Both the position numbers and the translations under genes were made by a program. Of a stretch of DNA of 64,000 nucleotides, positions 26,363-36,062 are shown one piece after another; the stretch's first letter is position 1, and each line of letters begins with the position of its first letter. The stretch comes from Halorubrum rutilum. Its GTDB lineage: Archaea; Halobacteriota; Halobacteria; Halobacteriales; Haloferacaceae. The notes beneath the pieces are model-generated. The model saw nothing but the letters and a program-made list of their open reading frames with translations. It had not been told where the DNA came from and searched no databases. The stretch covers positions 372,001 through 436,000 of the forward strand of contig NZ_JANHDN010000002.1 of NCBI RefSeq assembly GCF_024494565.1, written 5' to 3'.

Positions 26363-27097
26363 ATGTCCACGAACGCAGGCGTCGACGTCACCCTCGTCCG
26401 CAACGCCACGCTCCTCGTAACCGCGGGCGAGACGACGTTCCTCGTCGATCCGCTGTTCGCGTCGGAAGGTACGCTGCCGCCGATCGACGACACGCCGAAC
26501 GACCGGGGCAACCCCCTCGTCCCGATGCCCGACGTCGACACGTCGCACGACGCGGTGATCGTCACCCACCGCCACCCCGACCACTTCGACGACGCGGCGC
26601 GGGAGGCGCTGGACTCGGACGTCCCGCTGTTCTGTCAGCCCGCGGAGGCGGCGGCGTTCCGCGACGAGGGGTTCACCGACGTGCGCCCCGTCGAGGACGC
26701 GGCGTCGTTCGCGGGCGTCACGCTCCACCGGACCCCGGGCCGCCACGGATACGGCGAGTTGGCCGAGCAGATGGGCCCCGTCTCCGGCTTCGTCTTCGAG
26801 GGCGACGAGACGCTGTACGTCGCCGGCGACACGGTCTGGTACGAGCCGGTCGCGGAGACGCTGGACCGGTTCGACCCCGACGCGGTCGTGCTCAACGCCG
26901 GCGCGGCGCGGTTCAACCACGGGGAGCCGATCACGATGGGCGTCGACGACGTCGCCGCGGTCCGCGAGGCCACCGACGCCGCGGTCGCCGCGGTCCACAT
27001 GGAGGCGATCAATCACTGCCTGCTCTCGCGCGAGGAGCTCCGGTCGGAGACGGAGGGCGTGATCGTTCCGGAGGACGGCGAACGGATCGAGTTCTAG
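26363..27097 (+). CDS. Metallo-beta-lactamase-fold hydrolase
   Basis: 244 residues from the ATG at 26363. The zinc motif is THRHPDHFDD (His 69, His 71, Asp 73, His 74), followed by TPGRHGYG, the AGDTVWYEP segment and HMEAINH. The arrangement matches the UlaG/YtnP-like MBL subfamily with narrow catalytic pockets for small molecules. It is the last chromosomal gene before the tRNA-His 3' fragments that mark the left edge of the integrated island. The substrate is unknown. Confidence 0.85.
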   Translation: MSTNAGVDVTLVRNATLLVTAGETTFLVDPLFASEGTLPPIDDTPNDRGNPLVPMPDVDTSHDAVIVTHRHPDHFDDAAREALDSDVPLFCQPAEAAAFRDEGFTDVRPVEDAASFAGVTLHRTPGRHGYGELAEQMGPVSGFVFEGDETLYVAGDTVWYEPVAETLDRFDPDAVVLNAGAARFNHGEPITMGVDDVAAVREATDAAVAAVHMEAINHCLLSREELRSETEGVIVPEDGERIEF

Positions 27098-27131
27098 TCG
27101 CACGGCCGTCTGGGAGCGGCGTTCCGCAGAC

Positions 27132-27156
27132 GGTCCGGGTGCGAGAATCGAACCCG
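27132..27156 (-). repeat. Second, shorter tRNA-His 3'-end fragment
   Basis: These 25 bp are identical to the acceptor and T-arm end of tRNA-His (42403-42427), including the TTCGA of the T loop when read on the minus strand. After that the sequence diverges. It lies 100 bp outside the attachment repeat of the present island and looks like an old att site. Confidence 0.75.
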
Positions 27157-27231
27157 AAGCGAGACTCGCTCCGCTCGTCTCGCGTGATTCAATCCCGCCT
27201 TCCGTCCTTCTTCATCACTACGTTCCTCAGA

Positions 27232-27275
27232 AGGTCCGGGTGCGAGAATTGAACCCGCGTCTCAGCCTCCACAAG
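27232..27275 (-). repeat. attL: tRNA-His 3'-half direct repeat
   Basis: These 44 bp match 42402-42445 with one mismatch (T at 27250 for C at 42420). They cover the tRNA 3' end from the anticodon loop to the discriminator. They represent the displaced original 3' end of the target tRNA and mark the left boundary of the island. Confidence 0.9.
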
Positions 27276-27468
27276 CGCCCTCAGACCCAATTGCGATCTT
27301 CGGGCGCGAACTGAAGGATGGGACCTATACCGGTTCTCACCTAATACACAGGATACCCCACAATATAAAACAGCGCCTTTGTGCCGCAAGGGTCAACGAA
27401 GGTTCAAAGAGTTCTCCACCTCCTATCGAATACTTTGATATGATAACCGTCTGAACCCTCAACCATCT

Positions 27469-28551
27469 ATGGATGAGGACGCGGTGAAAGACTACGTCGA
27501 TCACGCTCAAGCGACTATCGGGGCGGCCCCACAAATGGATGAGGCCAACACGAAAGCCGCCGTTCTACGTGACTTTCTCGACCTTCTCGACTGGACGATC
27601 CCCGACAACACCCAACTGGAATACTCTGTCAAAGCCTTCGGAAAGACCTACAAGGTTGATTACGCCCTGATACTGGACGGCACTCCCGTTGCCTTCCTCG
27701 AAGCCAAAGGCGTAGACACGTCGCTTACGGACAAGCACAGAGAGCAGTTAGAAGCCTATCTCAAGAACGAAGACGTGAATTTGGGTATCCTCACGAATGG
27801 ACAGAAATACGAGTTCTATCGGCGGGAAGTGATTGACACCAAAGTCAACGTGAATACACTCGGGAGAACGGATCTCCAAAGGCTTCCTGAGAGAGTTACC
27901 ACTCTGAGAGCATTCACTAAAGACGCGATCCAGAACAACGAGTGGGAGAAGATACTCAACCGAATCAAGGAACTCCGAGAAGCACGGACGACACTTGAGA
28001 GCGAGAAGGATGATTTAGCGACGGAAGTCGCGGAGCTATTCTCTGAACGGGTTTCGGGAACAATCACCCCTCAGACGGAGTCTCAAGCAAAGGAAATGAT
28101 TGACCGTCTAATCGGTGATATTGAGAACGAAATCAATAGTGACGGAGATCTACCTGACCGAGACGATTTAGAAGGATCTCCTCAAGTTGTAGTTGAGAAA
28201 GATCAGACGAACTCTAACGGAGCTTATCAGATTACGTTCTTTGATGGGGAGAACGAGCTTGCCGACTTCAGCGCGCCACAACAGGCCGACGTGTTTATTG
28301 AGGCTGTAGATTACCTCCTTAGAAATCATAACCTCATCTCGGAACTTGAGCCACTTCCATATATACCGGGACGGACACGCCCTATCATCCATAACGAGAA
28401 CAGCTTTGAGGGAAAGCAGATGAAGCAACCTCGGGAACTTGCTGAAGGATATTATCTTGAAGTCAACCTAAGCTCTGGACAGAAGCGGAGGGAAATTGGT
28501 CGTTTAGTAGAAATGTGTGACTGCTCTGTTCAGTTCGGCGGTGGTTGGTAG
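27469..28551 (+). CDS. Stand-alone HsdR_N-type PD-(D/E)xK nuclease
   Basis: 360 residues. The N-terminal 110 residues form a Type I restriction enzyme R N-terminal nuclease domain: DYALILDGTPVAFLEAKG carries Asp 64, Glu 78 and Lys 80 of the D-ExK site, and later NLGILTNGQKYEFYR is a typical block. There is no helicase. The middle (about 150-220) is coiled-coil-like, and the C-terminal 120 residues are unfamiliar. Similar haloarchaeal proteins occur near integrated elements. It could cleave foreign DNA or repair it. It is the first gene inside attL and ends 84 bp before the HNH gene. Confidence 0.82.
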   Translation: MDEDAVKDYVDHAQATIGAAPQMDEANTKAAVLRDFLDLLDWTIPDNTQLEYSVKAFGKTYKVDYALILDGTPVAFLEAKGVDTSLTDKHREQLEAYLKNEDVNLGILTNGQKYEFYRREVIDTKVNVNTLGRTDLQRLPERVTTLRAFTKDAIQNNEWEKILNRIKELREARTTLESEKDDLATEVAELFSERVSGTITPQTESQAKEMIDRLIGDIENEINSDGDLPDRDDLEGSPQVVVEKDQTNSNGAYQITFFDGENELADFSAPQQADVFIEAVDYLLRNHNLISELEPLPYIPGRTRPIIHNENSFEGKQMKQPRELAEGYYLEVNLSSGQKRREIGRLVEMCDCSVQFGGGW

Positions 28552-28635
28552 TAAGTTCAGCCACACTATCTGTAGCTTTACAGCCAATTCGTAAGTGATC
28601 GAAAACTGGATATGTCCCTGTTATAATGATTTGCC

Positions 28636-30096
28636 GTGGCAACGCTTCGCAATAAGACTACCAGTAAGGGTGTGATTGTTAGATGGAAGCCATATCCAGA
28701 TCACAATCGCCCAAGTACATATCAGGTCAAAAGTTGTGCTGTATCATTCCTTGCGGAACTTGGATTTAGTGTTCCCAATCAAGGGGATGAGGTAGATGTT
28801 CCGTGGGACATTTGCCGTCCACTCCGCGTATTAGGTGATCTACATTTCAAATCAAATAGTACGGGAGAAGTAGAGACGGATGATATTGGAGAAATAAATG
28901 AAGACTTTGCTCAAGATCTTTCAGAGTCCCAACGAGAAGATCTTAGACGATATATTGCTACACATGACAATTATCAAAAGCAGAGTTCCACACTAACTGG
29001 TGAAATCTCTTCATTACCAGAAGGCGAAGAAGAGAACGATGAGAGTATTGATCTATACAAAAACCAGCTACAGGAGGGAGATCGATTCGTATCCACAATA
29101 GATAGAATCAGCAACTCTGGAAATGGAATTGTCAATACAAATGAATCACATATCAATATTGGTCCTGTAAAATCGAATGCTGACGGGACAAAAGTAGCGG
29201 TGGAAATGTATTCTGGTGCTTCTGGAATCTGTATAACGGAAAGCGTTCGAGCCGAGAACTATACTTCGAACTTTTGGAGGGCAAATCGCCATCAGTTCCA
29301 CAAATTTGGAAAAGATACTATTGACTCGGCGATGTTCTGCGAGGAGTGTGGCTCAGTCGCACTAAAATCAGGGAAGAAATGGGAGTGTGGCACTTGTGGT
29401 AGTACGTTTCCATCTGACGACGCTGGTGATAGTGGGGTAACTATAGACCTCAGTATAGCTGAAGTCCCGGATCCGGGTGAGGTAGTTAACGGAGTGACAG
29501 TTGGATATGACTCCGAGAATAATTTCTGTGCGAAGAGGGAGAGGCGCATAAAGATTGTAGGAGATCAAAATATTGGTTCGGAAGTTGATGTGGAGATACA
29601 ATCTCGGCGGGCTGGTTACGTAGTGGCCAAAGTGGTCGATTCATCTGATGAAAATACAAGTTTGTTCTCGGAAGATTCCACGACACAGAAATCTCTTGAT
29701 GAACTAAGAAAAGAAGCTGAAGAAGCGGCTACTGATAACGTTTCAGTAACGGTAAGTAAATCGAGTTCTACGACAATTCGCTATTCACGGTCACAAGAAA
29801 TCAAGGATTACGTAAAAGCTCGTGCTGATGGTATCTGCGAGGGTTGTAATGAACCAGCGCCATTCACCGACAAAAGCGGCGATCCATATCTCCAAGTTCA
29901 CCATATCCACGAACTAAGTGACGGAGGTTCTGACGCACCAGAGAATGTAGTAGCACTTTGTCCAAACTGTCACTATAGGGTTCATCACGGACAGGATGGG
30001 GAGAGCTATAACCAAGAATTGTCGTCTGAATCTGATGAGCAGAATAAAGATGGGGGCTTGTCCTCCTTACTTGAGGAAATATCTGAAGACAATTAG
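28636..30096 (+). CDS. Zinc-ribbon HNH endonuclease
   Basis: 486 residues from the GTG at 28636. A zinc ribbon uses CEECG (235-239) and CGTCG (251-255). Two beta-rich segments (about 147-205 and 284-335) look like TRAM/OB folds. The C-terminal HNH domain (about 388-452) has CEGC (401-404), the VHHIHELSDGG histidines (422-423), Asn 437, CPNC (442-445) and a final His 450, as in McrA-type nucleases. An N-terminal domain of about 100 residues is unknown. The architecture suggests recognition of a nucleic acid by ribbon/OB modules and cutting by HNH, plausible as modification-dependent or invader defence. The DNA is AT-rich compared with hsdM. Confidence 0.82.
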   Translation: MATLRNKTTSKGVIVRWKPYPDHNRPSTYQVKSCAVSFLAELGFSVPNQGDEVDVPWDICRPLRVLGDLHFKSNSTGEVETDDIGEINEDFAQDLSESQREDLRRYIATHDNYQKQSSTLTGEISSLPEGEEENDESIDLYKNQLQEGDRFVSTIDRISNSGNGIVNTNESHINIGPVKSNADGTKVAVEMYSGASGICITESVRAENYTSNFWRANRHQFHKFGKDTIDSAMFCEECGSVALKSGKKWECGTCGSTFPSDDAGDSGVTIDLSIAEVPDPGEVVNGVTVGYDSENNFCAKRERRIKIVGDQNIGSEVDVEIQSRRAGYVVAKVVDSSDENTSLFSEDSTTQKSLDELRKEAEEAATDNVSVTVSKSSSTTIRYSRSQEIKDYVKARADGICEGCNEPAPFTDKSGDPYLQVHHIHELSDGGSDAPENVVALCPNCHYRVHHGQDGESYNQELSSESDEQNKDGGLSSLLEEISEDN

Positions 30097-30204
30097 TCGA
30101 TTGAGGTACATCAATTAGTTCTTAGGTCTACTTTTGTACCCCTATCTCCTCCGACCATTACTCACACCACAGGAGATATGACCCCCTGAATATACTACTC
30201 CTCT

Positions 30205-31710
30205 ATGTCGCTGTCACTCCCCGACCTCGATTCTCACCTCTTCAAATGTGCCGACATAATCAGAGACGCCGTCGATCCGACGGACTACAAAGAGTTCATT
30301 CTCCCGCTCGTCTACTACAAGGCAATCTCCGACGAGTACGAGAAGCAATACAAAAAGAACGTTGAGAAGTACGGTGACGAAGATCTCGCCCGACGACCGA
30401 AGCTCTACGACGTTCCCGTTGTTCCCGAAGGCTACCTGTGGGAAGACCTCCGAAGCGTTAGCGACAACGTTGACCAAGCGCTGAACGAGGCTTTCGACGC
30501 CGTCACCGACGCGAATCCCGAGCTACAAGGCGTCTTCCGGGCCGACTACATCGACGCCGACGCCCTTGACGACGATCGCCTCGGGAAGCTGGTCGAACAT
30601 CTCTCCACACATGACCTTGACCGGGACAGTATTCCTCCGGATATGCTCGGAGAGGCGTACATGGACCTCGTTCGTCAGTTTGCCGAAGAAGAAGGGAAAT
30701 CGGGCGGCCAGTTCTTCACGCCGCCGCATATTGTCAACCTCTGTGTACGGCTCGTAGACGACTTTGAGGATGGTCAAACCTTCCACGATCCAACGGTCGG
30801 ATCCGGGGGTATGCTCATCGAGGCGGCCCGCTACTACCGTGAGGAGCAAGGTGGCGACCCCGAGAAGCTCCGGTTCTCCGGGCAAGAGATCAACCCGGAC
30901 ATTGCCGCGATCGCGAAGATGAACCTCTCCATTCACGGACTGAATGGGACCATCGAACGCGAAGACTCCCTCTCGAAGCCAGCGTTCACCAATGAGGACG
31001 AAAATGAACTCACTCGGTTCGATCGGGTTCTCGCTAACTTCCCCTTCTCGGCTGATTGGGCGAAAGACGAGCTACAGGACGACCCCTACAATCGGTTCGA
31101 CTGGCACGAGAAGCTTCCCCGAGCGGATCGTGGCGACTATGCTTTCATCCAGCACATAGCGAAACAACTCAATATTCCTGAAAAGGATGGGAACGGCGGG
31201 AAGGCGGCTATCGTCATCCCTCATGGGGTTCTATTCAGGAAACACGAGAGCAAGTATCGGAAGGCAATGTTGGAGAACGATATGGTGGAGGCGATCGTCG
31301 GCCTTCCAGAGAATCTATTCCAGAACAATTCGATCCCATCAGCCGTTCTTGTGTTGAATACGGATAAGCCAAATGAACGGGAGAACGAGGTCCAGTTTAT
31401 TCACGCCGCTGATGAGCGCTTCTACAAGGAACTCTCGAATCAGAACGAATTGACCGAGGGAGGGCTTGACCACATTGTTGAGAACTTCCGTGGGTGGACA
31501 ACCGAGGAGCGGGTAAGTCGGACGGTGTCGTTGAATGAGATTCGAGAGAATGAACACAACCTCAATATCGCTCTGTACGTCGATACGACCGAGCCTGAAG
31601 AGAATATAGATGTTAAGGAAGAACTGGCGAAGTTACGGGAGTTACAATCAGAGCGTGATGAGATCGAATCTCAAATGGATCAGCATATGGAGGCATTGAA
31701 TTATGAATAA
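30205..31710 (+). CDS. hsdM: Type I restriction-modification methyltransferase subunit HsdM
   Basis: 501 residues. The N-terminal helical domain (about 1-120) is followed by the N6-adenine methyltransferase core: GQFFTPPHIV (168-177), SAM-binding DPTVGSGGML (195-204) and the catalytic motif NFPF (278-281), a frequent HsdM variant of NPPF. A C-terminal coiled coil (about 470-501) should pair with HsdS. It methylates adenine in the recognition site and forms M2S or R2M2S complexes. First gene of the restriction operon; its last 8 bp overlap hsdS. Confidence 0.95.
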   Translation: MSLSLPDLDSHLFKCADIIRDAVDPTDYKEFILPLVYYKAISDEYEKQYKKNVEKYGDEDLARRPKLYDVPVVPEGYLWEDLRSVSDNVDQALNEAFDAVTDANPELQGVFRADYIDADALDDDRLGKLVEHLSTHDLDRDSIPPDMLGEAYMDLVRQFAEEEGKSGGQFFTPPHIVNLCVRLVDDFEDGQTFHDPTVGSGGMLIEAARYYREEQGGDPEKLRFSGQEINPDIAAIAKMNLSIHGLNGTIEREDSLSKPAFTNEDENELTRFDRVLANFPFSADWAKDELQDDPYNRFDWHEKLPRADRGDYAFIQHIAKQLNIPEKDGNGGKAAIVIPHGVLFRKHESKYRKAMLENDMVEAIVGLPENLFQNNSIPSAVLVLNTDKPNERENEVQFIHAADERFYKELSNQNELTEGGLDHIVENFRGWTTEERVSRTVSLNEIRENEHNLNIALYVDTTEPEENIDVKEELAKLRELQSERDEIESQMDQHMEALNYE

Positions 31711-33100
31711 GGATTCGACTCTTGATCGTTTCCTCGAAGAGTCAGAATCCAGTGCGGAGAGCAACAACAGTGAACTTGATCCGAAGGTTCTAACAGGAGT
31801 GTTCGATGGATGGAAAAAAACACCTCTTGCTGAAGTGGCCGATGATCGAGAGAATAGTTTTGTAGATGGACCCTTTGGCGCGAATTTATTATCAGAAGAA
31901 TATTATGACGAGGGATTCGCGCGAACAATCAAACTACAGAACATCAGAAGCGGCCGTTTCATTAATACTAATAAAAAATATATAACTGAAGAAAAATTCG
32001 AGGAATTGGAACGACATTCAGCATATCCAACTGAGATTGCGATAGCCAAAATGGCTAAACCAGTTGCTCGGGCCTGTATCCTCCCGGATTTTGAGAACCA
32101 ATATATATTAGCGGCCGCTGACGTAGTAAAATTAGATACTGGAAATGGTTTTTCGAATATGTTTATAATGTATTCATTAAATTCATATCCAGTATGGAAA
32201 CAAGCATATTCTCGCGCCCGTGGGACAGGTCGAAAACGTATCAATCTGAATCAATTGAAGGAGGTTCAGGTACCTACCCCACCACTCCCTGAACAGCGCA
32301 AGATCGCCACCGTACTCTACACGGTTGATCAGGCGATTGAGAAGACAGAGGATACTATTCAGCAAACAAGAAGGGTTCAAAAGGGATTGGAACAACATCT
32401 CTTCCAAAAAGGACTCTTCAACCATTCTGATATTAAAGAAAAGCGTCTGGTAAAATTGCCAGATGAATGGGAATTCGATCAACTATCAGAACATACTATG
32501 GATAGTGCTTTCGGCCCAAGATTTGGTTCAGAAAAATATAATGAGAACGGGAATATAGCAACACTTCGGACTACGGATCTTGATGATCAAGGCCACATAT
32601 CTTTTGACACAATGCCAGTGGCTGATCTTGAGGAGAACGAAATTGAAGAACACCTTCTGGAGCCGGGAGATTTTATTATAACACGAAGTGGCACGACCGG
32701 CATAGGTACCGTTTGGGAGGGGTACGATAAACCCACAATACCGGGAGCTTTCCTCATACGCTTCCGGCTCAACGATACATTAGACCCAAACTTTCTGAAA
32801 TACTATGTGAATAGTTCCATTGGTCGGAAAAGGGTTAACCGCCGTGCTAAGGGAGGTGTCCAAAAGAATCTCGCTGGTTCAGACCTTCTCAATATGAGAT
32901 TCCCCATACCAACTAAAGAGGAACAAGAAGAGATTGTAGAGGTTTTCAGTACAATTGAGGACCGGATTCAATATGAACAGGAATACAAATCAAAGCTCCA
33001 ACGTCTCAAACAAGGACTTCAACAAGATCTTCTCTCTGGAACAGTCAGAACAACCGACACTAACATAGAGGTGCCCGACGAAATCGCCCAACATGGTTAG
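31703..33100 (+). CDS. hsdS: Type I restriction-modification specificity subunit HsdS
   Basis: 465 residues with two target-recognition domains (about 35-190 and 250-410). These are separated by conserved helical regions (PPLPEQRKIATVLYTVDQAI at about 193, and FPIPTKEEQEEIVEVFSTIE at about 396). Each TRD reads one half of a bipartite DNA site and the helices set the spacer. The TRD-coding DNA is much AT-richer than hsdM, hsdR and the central helix, suggesting TRD exchange by recombination. Overlaps hsdM and hsdR by 8 bp each. The target sequence cannot be predicted. Confidence 0.94.
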   Translation: MNKDSTLDRFLEESESSAESNNSELDPKVLTGVFDGWKKTPLAEVADDRENSFVDGPFGANLLSEEYYDEGFARTIKLQNIRSGRFINTNKKYITEEKFEELERHSAYPTEIAIAKMAKPVARACILPDFENQYILAAADVVKLDTGNGFSNMFIMYSLNSYPVWKQAYSRARGTGRKRINLNQLKEVQVPTPPLPEQRKIATVLYTVDQAIEKTEDTIQQTRRVQKGLEQHLFQKGLFNHSDIKEKRLVKLPDEWEFDQLSEHTMDSAFGPRFGSEKYNENGNIATLRTTDLDDQGHISFDTMPVADLEENEIEEHLLEPGDFIITRSGTTGIGTVWEGYDKPTIPGAFLIRFRLNDTLDPNFLKYYVNSSIGRKRVNRRAKGGVQKNLAGSDLLNMRFPIPTKEEQEEIVEVFSTIEDRIQYEQEYKSKLQRLKQGLQQDLLSGTVRTTDTNIEVPDEIAQHG

Positions 33101-36062
33101 TGTCCCCAACGAGGGCGGCGTCGAACGTTCCCTCCTCGCGTGGCTCGACGCCGTCGGTTGGGAAGTACACGGTCAAGACGGAAGCCGGGGTGCGAACGTT
33201 CTCGACGCAAAGTATGACCGCCGGAGTAACGAGGTCATCTACTGGAACCTCCTGAAAGAGCAAATAATCGAAATAAACGACGAAATCAACGAGGACAACG
33301 CCGATCGATTCCTCAACTCACTCCGTCGTGAACTTGACTACGAGAACCTACTGGAAGGCAATCAGAACTTCCACAAACTACTGAGTAAAGGCAAGAGCTT
33401 TGGAGTGGAGAACGCCCGCGGCGGCAACGACACGATCTACGTTGACCTGATCGACTTCGATCCGGACGACTTCTTAGAATCAAACCGATTCCACGCTGTC
33501 AATCAGTTTTCTGTCCCCCGAGGAGCAACCATTCGCCCGGACGTGACTCTGTTTGTCAACGGGATTCCCCTTATTACGATGGAATTGAAGAGCCTTACTC
33601 AGGACAACGACTACTACGACGCCATCAGCGACCTTCAGCAGTATGAGGAGGACGTTCCCCGGATGTTCATTCCCGGACTGTTCAACGTCGCCGCCGACAC
33701 CATGGAGTTCCGGTATGGCTCTGTAGGTGCCCCTGACGAATTCTACGAGCTGTGGAACGAGGCCCCCGAACAATACGCCGACGAGGACAATCCGATGAAA
33801 CAGGCTGTCCAAGCTCTGTGTAATCCGGCGACCCTTGTAGACGTCCTCAAGAACTTCGTTTTCTTCGAGAAACGGCCCGGTGGCGACGCCAAGATCATCC
33901 CGAGATACACCCAATACTACGCCGTCAACAGAATCCTCGACAGAGTCCGTGAGGGGGTCCACGATCGGGGACTCATCTGGCACACCCAAGGCTCGGGGAA
34001 GTCCTTCACTATGCTCTATGCGGCTGAGAACCTTCTCTCTCGAAGCGAGGTGGCCCGCAACCCGCAAGTCTTCATCATCGTCGATACGGACAAGCTCAAC
34101 AGCCAAATGCGGGACCAGCTTTCGAACCTCTCGCTGGCCCAATGGACGGAAGCCAAATCTATCGACCACCTCCAAGAACTGATCGAGGAAGGGAGTAGCC
34201 AACTCGTTCTTACGACCATCCAAAAATTTCAAGACGTCGAGCCGGACACCCAAGGGAACGACGAGGTGATCGTCATGTCCGACGAGGCCCACCGATTCAT
34301 GGAGGCCGACCTCGGAAGCCGTCTCGACGCCGCACTCCCCAACAGTTCGCACTTCGGCTTCACCGGGACACCTGTACGAGAAGGGGAACGCGAGAAGGAC
34401 CGCAACACGTTCACCGAGTTCAGTCCCGAAGGCGAAGACTATCTCCATCGGTACTCGGTCAAACAAGGGATCGAAGACGGTCTCATTCTCCCTGTCTACT
34501 TCACCCTCCGCCACGAGATGGAGTGGAAGGTATCCGAAGACGCCCTTGACGAGAAGTTCGAACACGAGTTCCGTGGGATGACGACCGAAGAGAAGCGAGA
34601 GTTCATCAGTAAAAACGTCACCAGCCGGACTATGGCCGAACTCGAACCTCGGGTTGATCGGGCCGTCGAAGAAATAGACGCCCATTATCAGGAGAAGGTC
34701 GCCCCCAACGGCTGGAAAGGAATGGTTGTTACACCGAGCCGGCGATCAGCGGCGATGTACGGGGAACGATTGAGAGAGCGTCGGGGAGAGGACGCCGTCG
34801 AAGTCCTCTATACATCCACCAACGACGATCCCGAACTCATTCGGAAGTTCCACACGGACCCCGAGGAACGCGACAGTATTGTTGAAAGCTTCAAAGAACC
34901 CGACGAGGATCCGAGCCTTCTCGTCGTTCACAATATGCTCCTAACGGGCTTCGACGCCCCGATCCTGAAGACGATGTATCTCGATCGGAACCTGAAAGAC
35001 CACAACCTCCTCCAAGCGATTGCCCGGACAAATCGGCCAGCCGATGGGAAACAGAACGGGGAGATCGTGGACTTTCAAGGTGTTTTCGAGAATATTGACG
35101 AGGCCCTCGACTACGACGCCGAGACGAAGGCATACGCGGCCCGTGACGAGGAAGAGCTATTCGACGATCTCGTTGACCAGTTGGAGACGGTTATGGACAT
35201 TTTCGACGGAATCCCGAAAGACGACTCCCAAGAGGCTACTAACGCCGCCGTCTCACGGATCAGTAAGCACCCGGAACGCCGCGAATTCAAACAGGGCTTC
35301 CGTCGGCTCCAGAATCTCTACGAATCCGTTGCTCCCGATGGGCGGCTGATCAAGGAAGGGATTCAAGATCAGTACAAGTGGTTGAGTCGTATTCAGGTAG
35401 CATTTGAACGGACGACCTCGGGGAAGGAAGCCCCCGAAGACGATATGCGGGAGAAGACACGCCAGATAATCAACGAGAACGTGGACGTTGGTGAGATCCG
35501 CGACGATTTCCCTACGTACAAACTCGGTGAGGAATTCCTCGAAGACGTAGAGGGGCTGGACAATCCTGGCGTGAAAGCCTCGCAAATCGCCCACGCAACA
35601 CAAGATCACCTCCATCCCAAAACGGGTCAGAACCCGCGCTATCAGCGTTTGAGTGAGCGCGTGACTGAAATCGTTGAACGCTGGCAAGGCGGAGACGTGT
35701 CTGATCCGGAGGCTGTAGAGGCTCTCAAGTCCGTTGAAGAGGAGGTGATTGAGGTTGAAGAGGAAGCTGGTGATGACGCCGACGAACGTGCCAAATACGC
35801 TATTGAGAATCACCTAACAGAGGAGCTTGACGAGGAATTTGAACGGGGGAAGGCCGCCGACATAGCAGATTCCATCGTTGATCAGTTTGAGGACCGCGTG
35901 GATCGTGCGTATTCAGGGTGGGAGACGAACAAGGCCACCGAACAAGATGTAGAGGAGCTGATCCTCGATGTGATTGCGCTTGAGTACAACCGGCCCGACC
36001 TTATTGACGACCCACTCGTAGACGCGATCCGGAATTACCTCGTGAACAATTACAATGCCTGA
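33093..36062 (+). CDS. hsdR: Type I restriction endonuclease subunit HsdR
   Basis: 989 residues. The N-terminal nuclease has RPDVTLFVNGIPLITMELKS (Asp 150, Glu 164, Lys 166). The translocase has Walker A HTQGSGKS (297-304), DEAH (397-400), GFTGTP (422-427) and motif VI-like QAIARTNRP (about 648). A long helical C-terminus (about 700-989) contacts HsdM. The enzyme translocates unmodified DNA and cuts at a distance. All catalytic motifs are intact. The 8-bp overlaps with hsdS and with the metallopeptidase gene imply coupled translation. Confidence 0.95.
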   Translation: MVSVPNEGGVERSLLAWLDAVGWEVHGQDGSRGANVLDAKYDRRSNEVIYWNLLKEQIIEINDEINEDNADRFLNSLRRELDYENLLEGNQNFHKLLSKGKSFGVENARGGNDTIYVDLIDFDPDDFLESNRFHAVNQFSVPRGATIRPDVTLFVNGIPLITMELKSLTQDNDYYDAISDLQQYEEDVPRMFIPGLFNVAADTMEFRYGSVGAPDEFYELWNEAPEQYADEDNPMKQAVQALCNPATLVDVLKNFVFFEKRPGGDAKIIPRYTQYYAVNRILDRVREGVHDRGLIWHTQGSGKSFTMLYAAENLLSRSEVARNPQVFIIVDTDKLNSQMRDQLSNLSLAQWTEAKSIDHLQELIEEGSSQLVLTTIQKFQDVEPDTQGNDEVIVMSDEAHRFMEADLGSRLDAALPNSSHFGFTGTPVREGEREKDRNTFTEFSPEGEDYLHRYSVKQGIEDGLILPVYFTLRHEMEWKVSEDALDEKFEHEFRGMTTEEKREFISKNVTSRTMAELEPRVDRAVEEIDAHYQEKVAPNGWKGMVVTPSRRSAAMYGERLRERRGEDAVEVLYTSTNDDPELIRKFHTDPEERDSIVESFKEPDEDPSLLVVHNMLLTGFDAPILKTMYLDRNLKDHNLLQAIARTNRPADGKQNGEIVDFQGVFENIDEALDYDAETKAYAARDEEELFDDLVDQLETVMDIFDGIPKDDSQEATNAAVSRISKHPERREFKQGFRRLQNLYESVAPDGRLIKEGIQDQYKWLSRIQVAFERTTSGKEAPEDDMREKTRQIINENVDVGEIRDDFPTYKLGEEFLEDVEGLDNPGVKASQIAHATQDHLHPKTGQNPRYQRLSERVTEIVERWQGGDVSDPEAVEALKSVEEEVIEVEEEAGDDADERAKYAIENHLTEELDEEFERGKAADIADSIVDQFEDRVDRAYSGWETNKATEQDVEELILDVIALEYNRPDLIDDPLVDAIRNYLVNNYNA

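Larger units (their letters stand above)
27098..27468. other. Left junction region with tRNA remnants, no gene
   Basis: This 371-bp gap holds an older tRNA-His 3' fragment (27132-27156), a hairpin GCGAGAC/GTCTCGC (about 27159-27183), the left attachment repeat (27232-27275) and an AT-rich promoter segment before the first island gene at 27469. Base composition drops sharply after about 27340. I see no convincing coding sequence. Confidence 0.7.

Noticed and set aside
27189..27389. 66-codon open frame across attL on the minus strand
   Set aside because: It reads through the tRNA-derived repeat and has no acidic bias; it is an accident of the tRNA sequence.
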